From an uncultured Spirochaetales bacterium (lineage in GTDB: Bacteria; UBP6; UBA1177), in assembly GCA_902774115.1 (NCBI GenBank), contig CACYHH010000004.1:1-64000 (forward strand): a stretch of 64,000 bases of DNA, given 5' to 3'. The translations under genes were made by a program, and so were the position numbers. Below, piece by piece: positions 44,001 through 51,263 of this stretch. Within the stretch, counting starts at the first letter, position 1. The number at the start of each line of letters is the position of its first letter. The notes under the pieces were generated by a model that had not been told where the DNA came from, did no database searches, and saw only the letters and a program-made list of their open reading frames with translations.

Positions 44001-44069
44001 ACTGAAATCGTTGCAGAGCTTTTCAAAATGTATGAAAAGCTGACGAAAAAGATTACCGGAAAACGGTGA
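41049..44069 (+). CDS. MmeI-like fused endonuclease/N6-adenine DNA methyltransferase (type IIG-like)
   Basis: 1006 residues. An N-terminal PD-(D/E)xK-like part (FIDAYIPSTHVMIEQKS, then Q..Y in FQQAKRYSSELP) is followed by a helical linker, the methyltransferase core with SAM motif LTFLDPACGSGNFLTETY and catalytic IIGNPPFVGARWM (NPPF, adenine-N6), and a target-recognition and C-terminal region. This is the MmeI layout, in which one protein cuts, modifies and recognises DNA. GGAG precedes the ATG. About 25 residues (360-385), encoded by two palindromes, sit just before the SAM motif and look like an in-frame insertion. It lies between the ATPase and helicase as a separate transcription unit. 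Confidence 0.85.
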   Translation: MAKTAINRKKAAKEFAEKWRGKGYEKGESQVFWLELLLNVFGVENISDFIIFEDKVHLDHTSFIDAYIPSTHVMIEQKSIDKDLLKPIKQSDGSLLTPFQQAKRYSSELPYSSRPRWIITCNFQEFLIYDMEKPQGEPLQVLLEDLPDKFGCLQFMIDTKKTSISPEEQISLKAGELVGKLYDALIKEYINPDENSFRSLNILCVRIVFCLYAEDAGLFETRTSFEDYINSFSLENLRRGLIDLFKILNTKPENRDKYDTKINSFPYVNGGLFADDTIEIPNFTKEIVDILVNYCAPFDWSEISPTIFGAVFESTLNPETRRKGGMHYTSIANIHKVIDPLFLDELRKEFYQIVEPFPETAHKTKTTIPSKETYQVTSLRKRRELEHFRDKIASLTFLDPACGSGNFLTETYISLRRLENEILKRIHGKQMLFGHELSPIKVKISQFYGIEINDFAVTVAKTALWIAESQMMKETEEIVEEDLDFLPLSTSATIVEGNALRMDWATLEEEQNEKFVYADKLNVYKVGEKSWENGMHEPEIPYGAHFKELNVATKEITEKKFSEKNSSKSVIYDYIIGNPPFVGARWMDKRQKEDVTLTFGKTWHGAGDLDYVCCWYKKAGDFIQGKQTHCAFVSTNSVTQGSSVANLWKPLFYAGMHFDFAWRTFRWANETTDKKNMAAVHCVIIGFSATESSKPKIIFVNEDEKIEAKNINGYLLDMPNVFIESRTKPICDVSLMNKGSMPADDGNLIITDQEYNGFINKEPESKKFIREFLGAEEFLNNKKRYCLWLVNTTPAELRKMPLVMKRIESVKAARAASKREATRNLAAYPYLFAENRQPETDYIAIPEVSSEKRNYIPIGFMSADVICSNKLQIIPNATLYEFGILTSKIHNAWLRTVCGRLKSDYDYSGKIVYNNFPWCNPTDSQKAKIEQTAQAILDARAKYPDSSLADLYDESTMPPELRKAHKENDKAVMAAYGFDQKMSETEIVAELFKMYEKLTKKITGKR
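42111..42132. repeat. Perfect palindrome inside the methyltransferase gene (1)
   Basis: GAGCCGTTTC and GAAACGGCTC with a 2-base loop, encoding the linker region VEPFPETAH. Confidence 0.9.
42161..42184. repeat. Perfect palindrome inside the methyltransferase gene (2)
   Basis: AGAGACGTA and TACGTCTCT with a 6-base loop; the arm resembles the palindrome at 7903-7931 (GTAGAGACG type). It encodes ETYQVTSL. Confidence 0.88.
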
Positions 44070-44071
44070 AT

Positions 44072-44083
44072 GGAGTTCACGAT
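44072..44083 (+). repeat. 12-bp remnant of the ATPase 3' end at the helicase start
   Basis: GGAGTTCACGAT is identical to bases near the stop of the ATPase and of its orphan copy, and here runs into ATGAACG. In the ATPase frame this reads GAG TTC ACG ATA TGA, so the stop would overlap the helicase ATG. Confidence 0.8.
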
Positions 44084-46330
44084 ATGAACGTTTTCGCAAG
44101 ATACGCACCGTTTATTCAGGATTATATCTACCGCAGCGGCTGGAAAATGCTCCGTGCCGTGCAGAATGCAGCGGGAGAAGCTGTTTTCGGGAGCGACAGC
44201 AACGTTCTGATATCGGCTTCGACCGCTTCAGGAAAGACCGAGGCGGCGTTTTTCCCGATACTCACCATGCTTGAGGAAAATCCGGCATCAAGCGTCGGAG
44301 TTCTCTATATCGCACCGCTTAAAGCTCTCATCAACGACCAGTTCGGAAGGATAAACGAACTTTGCGAAGAAGCGGCTATCCCTGTTTACCGCTGGCACGG
44401 CGACGTTCCGCAGACACAGAAAAGAAAACTCATAAAAAAGCCCGCTGGGATCCTTCAGATAACGCCCGAATCGCTTGAATCGCTTCTGATAAACAAGCAC
44501 ATGGAAATTCCGGCTCTTTTCGGAGACTTGCGTTTTGTGGTCGTTGACGAGATCCACTCTCTTTTGCGCGGCGACAGAGGAATGCAGACTTTCTGCCTTA
44601 TTGAAAGGCTTTGCCGCATTGCAGGCTGTGACCCGAGAAGGATAGGCCTTTCGGCTACGATAGGGGATCCCGAAGCGGCGGGAAAATTTCTTTCTGCCGG
44701 AAGCAGGCGTGAAACAGTGATCCCGCGTTTTGACGGCGGAAAGGAAGTGTGGCGGCTCAGTATGGAGCATTTCTACAACACTGATCCGCAGGCAGATTCC
44801 GATGATGTGATTCCGGAAGAAACTCCTGAAGAAAAACCAACTGACACCGCTCCCAAAGCGGCTGATCCGGGACTTGCCTATATTTTCGAACATACTCGCG
44901 GCAAAAAGTGCCTTGTTTTCACAAATTCAAGAGAAGAGTGTGAATCGGTCTGCCAGAATCTGCGGCAGTACTGCGAAATAAACCGCGAGCCGGAGCGTTT
45001 TCTGATCCATCACGGCAACCTTTCGGCTTCATACCGGGAGAGTGCGGAAGAAGAGATGAAAGACGACTCTTCGCTTAAATCGGTGTGCGCGACAGCCACG
45101 CTGGAACTCGGCATCGACATCGGCAGACTTGAGCGCGCTTTCCATATCGACGCCCCTTTCACAGTTTCAGGCTTTCTGCAGAGGCTCGGAAGGACCGGCA
45201 GACGCGGTGACCCGTCAGAGATGCATTTTGTAATGCGTGAAGATCACCCGGAATCGAGGGCGATGATGCCGGAACTCATTCCGTGGTATCTTGTTCAGGG
45301 GATCGCGTTAGTGCAGCTTTACATCGAGGAACGTTTTGTCGAGCCTCCGAAAACTGACAGGCTTCCTTTCAGTCTGCTTTACCACCAGACAATGAGCACA
45401 CTTGCTTCGTGCGGAGAGATGACGCCGGCAGAACTTGCCTCAAAAGTGCTTCCGCTCAACTGTTTCAGAAGGATAACGCAGGATGATTTCAAGATCCTTC
45501 TCAGACATCTGATCAATATCGGCCACATCAGCCGAACCGAAAACGGAGGTCTTATCGTCGGTATTGCCGGAGAAAGAATAGTCAACAACTACAAATTTTA
45601 CGCCGTATTCCAGGAAAATATCGAATATTCGGTGAAAACAGGCTCCGAAGAGCTTGGCACGATCGTGAAACCGCCGCCAGCCGGTGAAAAAATCGCGATC
45701 GCAGGGCGTGTCTGGGCTGTTGACGAAGTCGACCACAAAAAGAGGATCGTCTACTGCACGCTTGTCAAAGGGAATATCCCCGCATATTTCGGCGATGTCG
45801 CGGGTGATATCCACACTCACATTCTGGAGCGGATGAAAGGAGTCCTGACTGAGGACAAAGTTTATCCTTACCTCATGCGTCATGCCCGCTGCCGACTTAG
45901 TGATTCAAGGGAAACTTTCAGAAAATCGGCAGCCGGAAATTCTCCGCTCGTTCATTTGGGCGGAAATATGTGGGCGCTTTTTCCGTGGCTCGGGACTTAC
46001 GCATTCATCGCACTCGAACGCTTTCTTAAAATACGCTGCGCTTCAAAGCTAGGTTTGAAAGGACTTGCTCCGTCGCGGCCTTATTTCATGCAGTTCACGA
46101 TGAAAGTTGATCCCGAAACTTTCTATAAAGTCGTTTCCGAAGAAGCTGCAAAAGGGATTGACCCGATGGAACTCGTCTATCCGAAAGAAAATCCCGTTTT
46201 TGAAAAATACGACGAATTTGTGCCAGTTGACCTTGTGAGAAAAGGCTTTGCGCTCGGTATTCTCGATGTAGAAGGAATGAGAAAGCGCGTCCTTGAATGG
46301 TCACAAAAAACCGATTCGAACCGGAGTTGA
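44084..46330 (+). CDS. Lhr/BrxHI-like DEAD/DEAH superfamily 2 helicase, third core gene
   Basis: 748 residues from the ATG at 44084; the GTG at 44066 would start inside the duplicated scar. Motifs: I ASTASGKTEAAF, Ia IAPLKALINDQ, II VVDEIHSLLRGDRG, III LSATIGDP, IV/V HHGNLSASYRESAE and TATLELGIDIG, VI LQRLGRTGRRGDPSEMHF. An Lhr-type winged-helix and C-terminal region follows. BREX type 2 BrxHI and TerB-linked helicases are of this kind. It probably unwinds or remodels DNA together with the TerB and ATPase proteins. Confidence 0.9.
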   Translation: MNVFARYAPFIQDYIYRSGWKMLRAVQNAAGEAVFGSDSNVLISASTASGKTEAAFFPILTMLEENPASSVGVLYIAPLKALINDQFGRINELCEEAAIPVYRWHGDVPQTQKRKLIKKPAGILQITPESLESLLINKHMEIPALFGDLRFVVVDEIHSLLRGDRGMQTFCLIERLCRIAGCDPRRIGLSATIGDPEAAGKFLSAGSRRETVIPRFDGGKEVWRLSMEHFYNTDPQADSDDVIPEETPEEKPTDTAPKAADPGLAYIFEHTRGKKCLVFTNSREECESVCQNLRQYCEINREPERFLIHHGNLSASYRESAEEEMKDDSSLKSVCATATLELGIDIGRLERAFHIDAPFTVSGFLQRLGRTGRRGDPSEMHFVMREDHPESRAMMPELIPWYLVQGIALVQLYIEERFVEPPKTDRLPFSLLYHQTMSTLASCGEMTPAELASKVLPLNCFRRITQDDFKILLRHLINIGHISRTENGGLIVGIAGERIVNNYKFYAVFQENIEYSVKTGSEELGTIVKPPPAGEKIAIAGRVWAVDEVDHKKRIVYCTLVKGNIPAYFGDVAGDIHTHILERMKGVLTEDKVYPYLMRHARCRLSDSRETFRKSAAGNSPLVHLGGNMWALFPWLGTYAFIALERFLKIRCASKLGLKGLAPSRPYFMQFTMKVDPETFYKVVSEEAAKGIDPMELVYPKENPVFEKYDEFVPVDLVRKGFALGILDVEGMRKRVLEWSQKTDSNRS

Positions 46331-46331
46331 A

Positions 46332-47003
46332 ATGCAGCTCAGTATTTCAGGCAAAACCGTTGAAATTTTTACAAAAACCAATTCCATCAACAAGATTCCG
46401 TCAGTGATTCTCCACACATTTCAGGGTGAAGGAAAGGAAGTTTTCGAGAAGTGCGCAGAACTAGGCTGCGATAATTTCGCCCTTACCGCTATCGGAAATC
46501 TCAACTGGAATCATGACCTTTCTCCATGGCCGACTCCGACTATAGGAAACAACAAATACGGTTTCGGCGGTGCAGAGGGATATATCAAAAAACTGACAAA
46601 TGAAATTATACCTGAAATCCGCGCAAAACTCGGATTTGAGCCTGAATTTACCGCTATCGCAGGCTATTCGCTTGCCGGACTTTTCGCCCTTTATGCCGCA
46701 TACAGAACCGACATTTTCAGCCGGATTGCAAGCGTTTCCGGCTCACTCTGGTTCCCCGGATTTACCGAATTTGCCGAAACAAACAATTTCGCGAGAACCC
46801 CTGATTTGATCTACCTTTCGCTGGGAGAAGCCGAAGCAAAAACACGCGACAAAAACCTTGCTCCGGCGCGGAAAAACACCGAAAAACTCGCTGAAATCTA
46901 CAAATCACAGAATATTACGACAATTTTTGAACTGAATCCCGGAAACCACTTCACGGAAACTATTCTGAGAACGGCGAAAGGGATCAAGAGGTTATTGGAT
47001 TAA
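46332..47003 (+). CDS. Alpha/beta-hydrolase, esterase-D/IroE-like
   Basis: 223 residues. Nucleophile elbow GYSLAG (about residue 115), acid region near SLGEAEAK, and the final His in PGNHF fit the PF00756-type esterases that include siderophore esterases. It starts one base after the helicase stop, so it is translated from the same message. No signal peptide. It ends overlapping the convergent cytX stop. Substrate unknown. Confidence 0.82.
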   Translation: MQLSISGKTVEIFTKTNSINKIPSVILHTFQGEGKEVFEKCAELGCDNFALTAIGNLNWNHDLSPWPTPTIGNNKYGFGGAEGYIKKLTNEIIPEIRAKLGFEPEFTAIAGYSLAGLFALYAAYRTDIFSRIASVSGSLWFPGFTEFAETNNFARTPDLIYLSLGEAEAKTRDKNLAPARKNTEKLAEIYKSQNITTIFELNPGNHFTETILRTAKGIKRLLD

Positions 47004-48169
47004 GCCGCTTTTTTCCCGACAATTTTATTCGCCGCAACGCAGATGACCATCGTTATGAGCATATCGGGAAGGGTGTTTCCGAGAATGAAATCGACTGTCA
47101 TGAGATAGCGGTAAAGCACGAAACCTATGACCCAGACAACAAGATTTGTCCAGACGAATGCTTTTTCGATCGCACGGTGTTTCAAAATGAAGAAATCTGC
47201 GATCAAAACCGCTGTCATCGGAGCGAAAACGGAGCCGATGAGATAGAGGAAATCAGTGATGTCATCCATGTTGAAAAGTATCGCACCGATCGTTCCGAGA
47301 ACCGCCGCCGCGACTGCGACTACCTTGGATTTGAGCTTCATTGAAACCGATTCTGCCGAAATTCCTGCCGAATATGCGTCCAGAAATGTGGTCGTGACTG
47401 TCGAAAAGATTATGATGACAAGTCCTGCACCGAGTCCAGCTTTGATCATTATCTGAGCAAGGTCGCTTTCTCCTGTGAAAATCGCGGCTCCCATGCCGAT
47501 CGTGTACATCCAGCAGCTTACAATGCCGTAGATGACCGCGCTGACAGCCGATGCCTTTACCGGTTTTTCAGCCTTGCTCGTGTAGTCGCTGATGAGAGGA
47601 AGCCACGAGAGCGGCATTGCAGCTGAAAGTTCGACAGCCGCACCGAAACTCATTGCATCTTCAGCCGATACCGCCGCACCTTCGCCGGTAAATATTTTCA
47701 CACTTAAAATCACGGTGAGAACAAGAAGCGCAGTGACTGCCACGCTATTGATTTTGGTGACATTGACGATCCCGAACATTACCCAGAGCACGATGAGAAC
47801 GCCGATCACAAGCGCCCAGACCCAGTTCCCCGCCGAAACAAGGCCGTTTGCCGAAAGGGCGCCGTCATAGATCATTATTCCGGTCCAGCCCAGAAGCTGC
47901 ATTATGTTGAGAACGGCAAAGAGTATTCCGCCTTTTTCACCGAAACTCATTTTGACTGAATCCATCGCGGAAAGACGAACTTTTCCGCCGACAACGCCTG
48001 CAAGAAAAAGCATCGCGCAGCCTATGATGTGACCTAAAATTATCGCTAGGAATCCGTTTTTGAAGCCGAGCGGCGCGAAGTAAGTACCGGTCAGAATTTC
48101 TGCGATCGATACAGCCGCGCCGAACCAGATAAAGCTGTTTTCAAGCAAACTCGTTCTTTTTTCTTCCAT
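47000..48169 (-). CDS. cytX: CytX-like hydroxymethylpyrimidine permease
   Basis: 389 residues, about 12 membrane helices, nucleobase:cation symporter-1 family. The start (ENSFIWFGAAVSIAEILTGT) is typical of CytX, which is linked to thiamine genes. It directly follows thiD with no gap and lies behind the TPP riboswitch, so it likely imports the HMP that ThiD phosphorylates. Confidence 0.9.
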   Translation of the reverse strand: MEEKRTSLLENSFIWFGAAVSIAEILTGTYFAPLGFKNGFLAIILGHIIGCAMLFLAGVVGGKVRLSAMDSVKMSFGEKGGILFAVLNIMQLLGWTGIMIYDGALSANGLVSAGNWVWALVIGVLIVLWVMFGIVNVTKINSVAVTALLVLTVILSVKIFTGEGAAVSAEDAMSFGAAVELSAAMPLSWLPLISDYTSKAEKPVKASAVSAVIYGIVSCWMYTIGMGAAIFTGESDLAQIMIKAGLGAGLVIIIFSTVTTTFLDAYSAGISAESVSMKLKSKVVAVAAAVLGTIGAILFNMDDITDFLYLIGSVFAPMTAVLIADFFILKHRAIEKAFVWTNLVVWVIGFVLYRYLMTVDFILGNTLPDMLITMVICVAANKIVGKKAA

Positions 48170-48973
48170 TTACGCCTCCTTCGAAAATTCGCCCGAGAGA
48201 TTGAAATTGTGCTGCATAGGTCCGCGTCCTCTGCCGAGATCGAGCATAGCCGCAAGTGCGCCCGAAATGTAATCTTTCGCCCGCTGTATCGAAGTTTCAA
48301 GGTCAAAACCTTTCGCCAGATTTGCCGCGATCGCGGAAGAAAGGGTGCAGCCTGTTCCATGGGTGTTTGGGTTGTCGATCCTTTTGCCCGTGAACCACTT
48401 TTCGCCTTTATCGGAAACAAGAAGGTCGTTCGCGTCATTTACGCTGTGACCGCCTTTGAGAAGGACCGCACAGCCGAATTTTTCATGGATCACATGGGCC
48501 GCTTTGATCATGCCGGCTTCATTTTTGATTGACATTCCAGAAAGGATTTCTGCTTCGGGAATATTGGGTGTAGCGACTGTCGCAATGCTCAAGAGTTCGG
48601 TTTCAAGAGCTTCTACCGCATCGTTTTTAAGAAGCGCGGAACCGCTTGTCGCAACCATGACAGGGTCAACTACGATGTTTTTCGCGCTATGCATGCGTAG
48701 CCTTTCGGCAATCACTTTGATGAGGCCGGTGGATGAGACCATTCCGATTTTTACGGCATCGGGAAAAATGTCCGTAAACACTGCGTCAATCTGTTGTTTG
48801 AGAAAATCCGGAGTTACTTCCGAAATCCCCGTCACGCCGGTGGTGTTCTGCGCCGTGAGAGCCGTTATCGCGCTCATTGCGTAAACCCCGTTCATGGTCA
48901 TCGTTTTGAGATCGGCCTGAATCCCGGCGCCTCCGCTGCAGTCACTGCCAGCGATTGATAATGCTGTTTTCAT
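48170..48973 (-). CDS. thiD: Hydroxymethylpyrimidine / HMP-phosphate kinase
   Basis: 267 residues. GSDCSGGAGIQADLKTM at the N-terminus, DPVMVATSGSALL in the middle, and NTHGTGCTLSSAIAANLAKG with the catalytic Cys near the end are all typical. The ATG at 48973 has AGGAGG; the longer frame to 49081 runs toward the riboswitch and is not coding. First gene of the TPP-controlled operon. Confidence 0.96.
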   Translation of the reverse strand: MKTALSIAGSDCSGGAGIQADLKTMTMNGVYAMSAITALTAQNTTGVTGISEVTPDFLKQQIDAVFTDIFPDAVKIGMVSSTGLIKVIAERLRMHSAKNIVVDPVMVATSGSALLKNDAVEALETELLSIATVATPNIPEAEILSGMSIKNEAGMIKAAHVIHEKFGCAVLLKGGHSVNDANDLLVSDKGEKWFTGKRIDNPNTHGTGCTLSSAIAANLAKGFDLETSIQRAKDYISGALAAMLDLGRGRGPMQHNFNLSGEFSKEA

Positions 48974-49094
48974 AACTCCTCCTTTTGTCAGCACTATTTT
49001 TATTACGCGACGCAGAGTGGTGCCCCCGGTGCGCCGCAACTCACTTGTTTGTTTTCTGCATAAAAGCCGCTTGGCTGACAAAAAGATTCCAAAA

Positions 49095-49181
49095 AGACTC
49101 CCTACGGCGGCATTACCCGCATCAGGTCAAAGGGTCAAAGCCTAACTTCCTCTCAGCCTGCCTCAGCACGCTCCCCTGCAA
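49095..49181 (-). promoter_or_regulatory. TPP (thi-box) riboswitch
   Basis: On the minus strand: GGGGAGC ... GCTGAGAGG (thi-box start CTGAGA) ... ACCTGATGCGGGTAATGCCG then CGTAGGGA, the conserved TPP-binding core. It lies 122 bases before thiD and is expected to shut off thiD-cytX when TPP is high. Confidence 0.94.
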
Positions 49182-49215
49182 AAGACGAAACAGTCAAAAA
49201 ACCAGAAACATTGGG

Positions 49216-49243
49216 AATGTAGCGTTAAAAAAGAGTTTGTCAA
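49216..49243 (-). promoter_or_regulatory. Promoter of the riboswitch-thiD-cytX operon
   Basis: TTGACA, 16-base spacer, TACATT on the minus strand, 35 bases before the riboswitch. It overlaps the last bases of thiE. Confidence 0.6.
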
Positions 49244-49878
49244 ATGAAAGCGTGTTCCGCCAGCTTTTTCAGCATTCTGCACTCGCTTTCGATATCGGTT
49301 GCTCCGAAAATTGCGCTCACGAGGGCGACTCCGTCGATTCCGCTTCCAGAAAGCTGCAGAATGTTGTCCTTGTTTATGCCGCCGATCGCGACAACAGAGA
49401 TCTTAACACTTGCACAGATATTTTTGAGCGTTTCAAGCGGCAGAGTATGAACATTTGACTTGGTCCGACTTCCGAAAACTGCTCCGCTTCCGAGATAATC
49501 AGCACCGTTTTTTTCGGCAAGGAGAGCTTCTTCGACATTGTGCGCCGAAACTCCGACGACGAGCCTCTTCCCTGCTGTTTTGCGAACTTCCGCGACATCT
49601 CCGTCATCCTGACCGATGTGGACTCCGTCAGCTCCGCTTGAAAGCGCGATCTCGATATTGTCGTTTATGATAAGAGGCACGGAATACTTTGCGCAGAGCT
49701 TTTTCACTTCTTTGGCTTCGGCAAGAAATTCTTCAAAAGGAAGGTGCTTTTCCCTAAGCTGGAAGCAGGTGATACCGCCTTTTAAAGCCGATTCGAGATC
49801 GGCGAAAAATTTGTTTTTTTCAGTTCCGTTTGCACCGCCGACAGCGTAAAGAAGAAGGTTTTTTCCTGTAAAATTCAT
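49240..49878 (-). CDS. thiE: Thiamine phosphate synthase
   Basis: Joins HMP-PP with the thiazole phosphate. 212 residues. CFQLREKHLPFEEFL, LIINDNIEIALSSGADGVHIGQDD, YLGSGAVFGSRTKSN and VVAIGGINKDNI are the family motifs; the usual TPTKT pyrophosphate loop is altered to SRTKS. The ATG at 49878 has GGAG eight bases before it. It has its own promoter and no riboswitch; thiM, thiC and thiG are not in the window. Confidence 0.93.
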   Translation of the reverse strand: MNFTGKNLLLYAVGGANGTEKNKFFADLESALKGGITCFQLREKHLPFEEFLAEAKEVKKLCAKYSVPLIINDNIEIALSSGADGVHIGQDDGDVAEVRKTAGKRLVVGVSAHNVEEALLAEKNGADYLGSGAVFGSRTKSNVHTLPLETLKNICASVKISVVAIGGINKDNILQLSGSGIDGVALVSAIFGATDIESECRMLKKLAEHAFI

Positions 49879-49918
49879 AATGAACTCCAATTTAAAGAAA
49901 AAACTTGTAAACAACGCG

Positions 49919-49946
49919 AATTTAGTGCCTGAAAAGGGTTTGTCAA
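49919..49946 (-). promoter_or_regulatory. Promoter of thiE
   Basis: TTGACA, 16-base spacer, TAAATT on the minus strand, 41 bases before the ATG. Confidence 0.5.
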
Positions 49947-50074
49947 ATATAAGGATTTTTTGAAAATACCTATTGACTTTAAGTTTTAAATCTATAAAAG
50001 GGCGGCGCTAAAACGCTCGCTGCTGAATGCTGCTTTTTTGTTACCTGTTGCTTGAATCGGAGGTTGAACACACT

Positions 50075-51259
50075 ATGCAGAGAATTCCCGGATCGAATCT
50101 TTCCTACAAAAAGGAACTCGGACTTGAAACATTTCTTTTTCCGGTCGTATTTTTCGCTTTTTTCGCTCTTTTTGCCACACAGATGGGGCTTGAAAACACT
50201 ATCAACACAATGATGAACACCGCTTACCGCCTGCTCATCGACACAGTCCTCTATCTTACCGCGATATGCGTTATCATGGGAGCGATCTCCGCCCTGCTTT
50301 CGGAATTCGGTTTCGTTTCGCTTGCGAACAGGCTCCTTCAGCCGCTTATGAAACCGCTTTTCAGTATGCCGGGAGCCGCTTCTCTCGGAGTCGTAACGAC
50401 ATTTCTTTCGGATAACCCTGCGATTCTGGCTCTTGCCGAAGACAATAACTTCCGCCGTTTTTTCAAGAAATACCAGTTTCCGGCTCTTACCAATCTGGGG
50501 ACCGCTTTCGGAATGGGACTTATCGTCTGCTCGTATATGTACAGCCTTTCTCCGGCGATGGGAAAACCGCTCGGACTCGCTGTAATAATCGGAATCGTCG
50601 GAGCTGTTATCGGAAGCCTTGTCAGCACGCGCCTTATGCTAACTTTTACGAAAAAACTTTACGGCACAAATGCAAAAATGGTTCCTGAGTGCCAGACTAT
50701 GGAAATTCCGCCTCTCAACATGCGTCCCGTCAGAGCGGGCGGTATCGGAAGACGTATCGTCGGAGCAATGCTTGACGGCGGTCACAGCGGAGTTGAGATG
50801 GGAATGGCGATTGTTCCGGGTGTTCTTGTTATCTGCACGCTCGTAATGATGCTGATAAACGGTCCCTCGGAAAGCGGAGCCTACACCGGAGCGGCTTACG
50901 AAGGAATCAAACTCCTTCCTCTTGTTGCCTCAAAATTCAATTTCATACTTGAACCGCTTTTCGGCTTCTCATCCCCCGAAGCTGTCGGCATTCCGGTAAC
51001 AGCTCTCGGTGCCGCGGGAGCATCGCTCAGCCTTGCCGAACGCCTTGTCAAAGCAAGCCTTGTAGGCCCTTGCGATATCGCGGTGTTTACGGCAATGTGC
51101 ATGTGCTGGAGCGGATATCTGAGCACTCACACTTCGATGATGGACAGCCTTGGCTGCAAGGAACTCATCGGGAAAGCTATTTTCAGCCACACGATCGGCG
51201 GACTCTGCGCCGGAATTGCTGCTCACTGGATCTTTGTTCTGGTTTCAACGGTACTCTGA
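50075..51259 (+). CDS. Gate-domain (nucleoside-recognition) multi-spanning membrane protein
   Basis: 394 residues with about nine helices and two Gate-like regions (LLSEFGFVSLANRLLQPLMKPLF and VSLSDN-like FLSDNPAIL; later LLPLVASKFNFILEPLFGFSSPEA). These Gate proteins resemble spore maturation SpmA/B and nucleoside transporters; this full-length type is seen in many anaerobes without a proven substrate. The ATG at 50075 has GGAGG ten bases upstream. It ends 4 bases from the convergent NRPS gene. Confidence 0.75.
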   Translation: MQRIPGSNLSYKKELGLETFLFPVVFFAFFALFATQMGLENTINTMMNTAYRLLIDTVLYLTAICVIMGAISALLSEFGFVSLANRLLQPLMKPLFSMPGAASLGVVTTFLSDNPAILALAEDNNFRRFFKKYQFPALTNLGTAFGMGLIVCSYMYSLSPAMGKPLGLAVIIGIVGAVIGSLVSTRLMLTFTKKLYGTNAKMVPECQTMEIPPLNMRPVRAGGIGRRIVGAMLDGGHSGVEMGMAIVPGVLVICTLVMMLINGPSESGAYTGAAYEGIKLLPLVASKFNFILEPLFGFSSPEAVGIPVTALGAAGASLSLAERLVKASLVGPCDIAVFTAMCMCWSGYLSTHTSMMDSLGCKELIGKAIFSHTIGGLCAGIAAHWIFVLVSTVL

Positions 51260-51263
51260 AAAT

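Noticed and set aside
36389-44083. Transposon or integron explanation for the cargo
   Set aside because: No transposase, integrase, attC-like site or terminal inverted repeats are seen around the cassettes; only duplicated gene ends are present.
44066-44084. GTG at 44066 as the helicase start
   Set aside because: It overlaps the methyltransferase stop and lies in the duplicated ATPase remnant; the helicase family begins at the ATG at 44084.
34967-46330. Complete BREX system
   Set aside because: Only BrxD-like and BrxHI-like proteins are present. There is no PglZ phosphatase, PglX, PglW or BrxA/B, and the methyltransferase is MmeI-like.
49973-49998. Promoter TTGACT...TATAAA for the Gate protein
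   Set aside because: The spacer is only 14 bases, too short for a normal sigma70 promoter; not listed as a feature.
49879-50074. TPP riboswitch upstream of thiE
   Set aside because: No thi-box (CTGAGA ... ACCTGATC) is present here; the only thi-box is at 49095-49181 and belongs to thiD.
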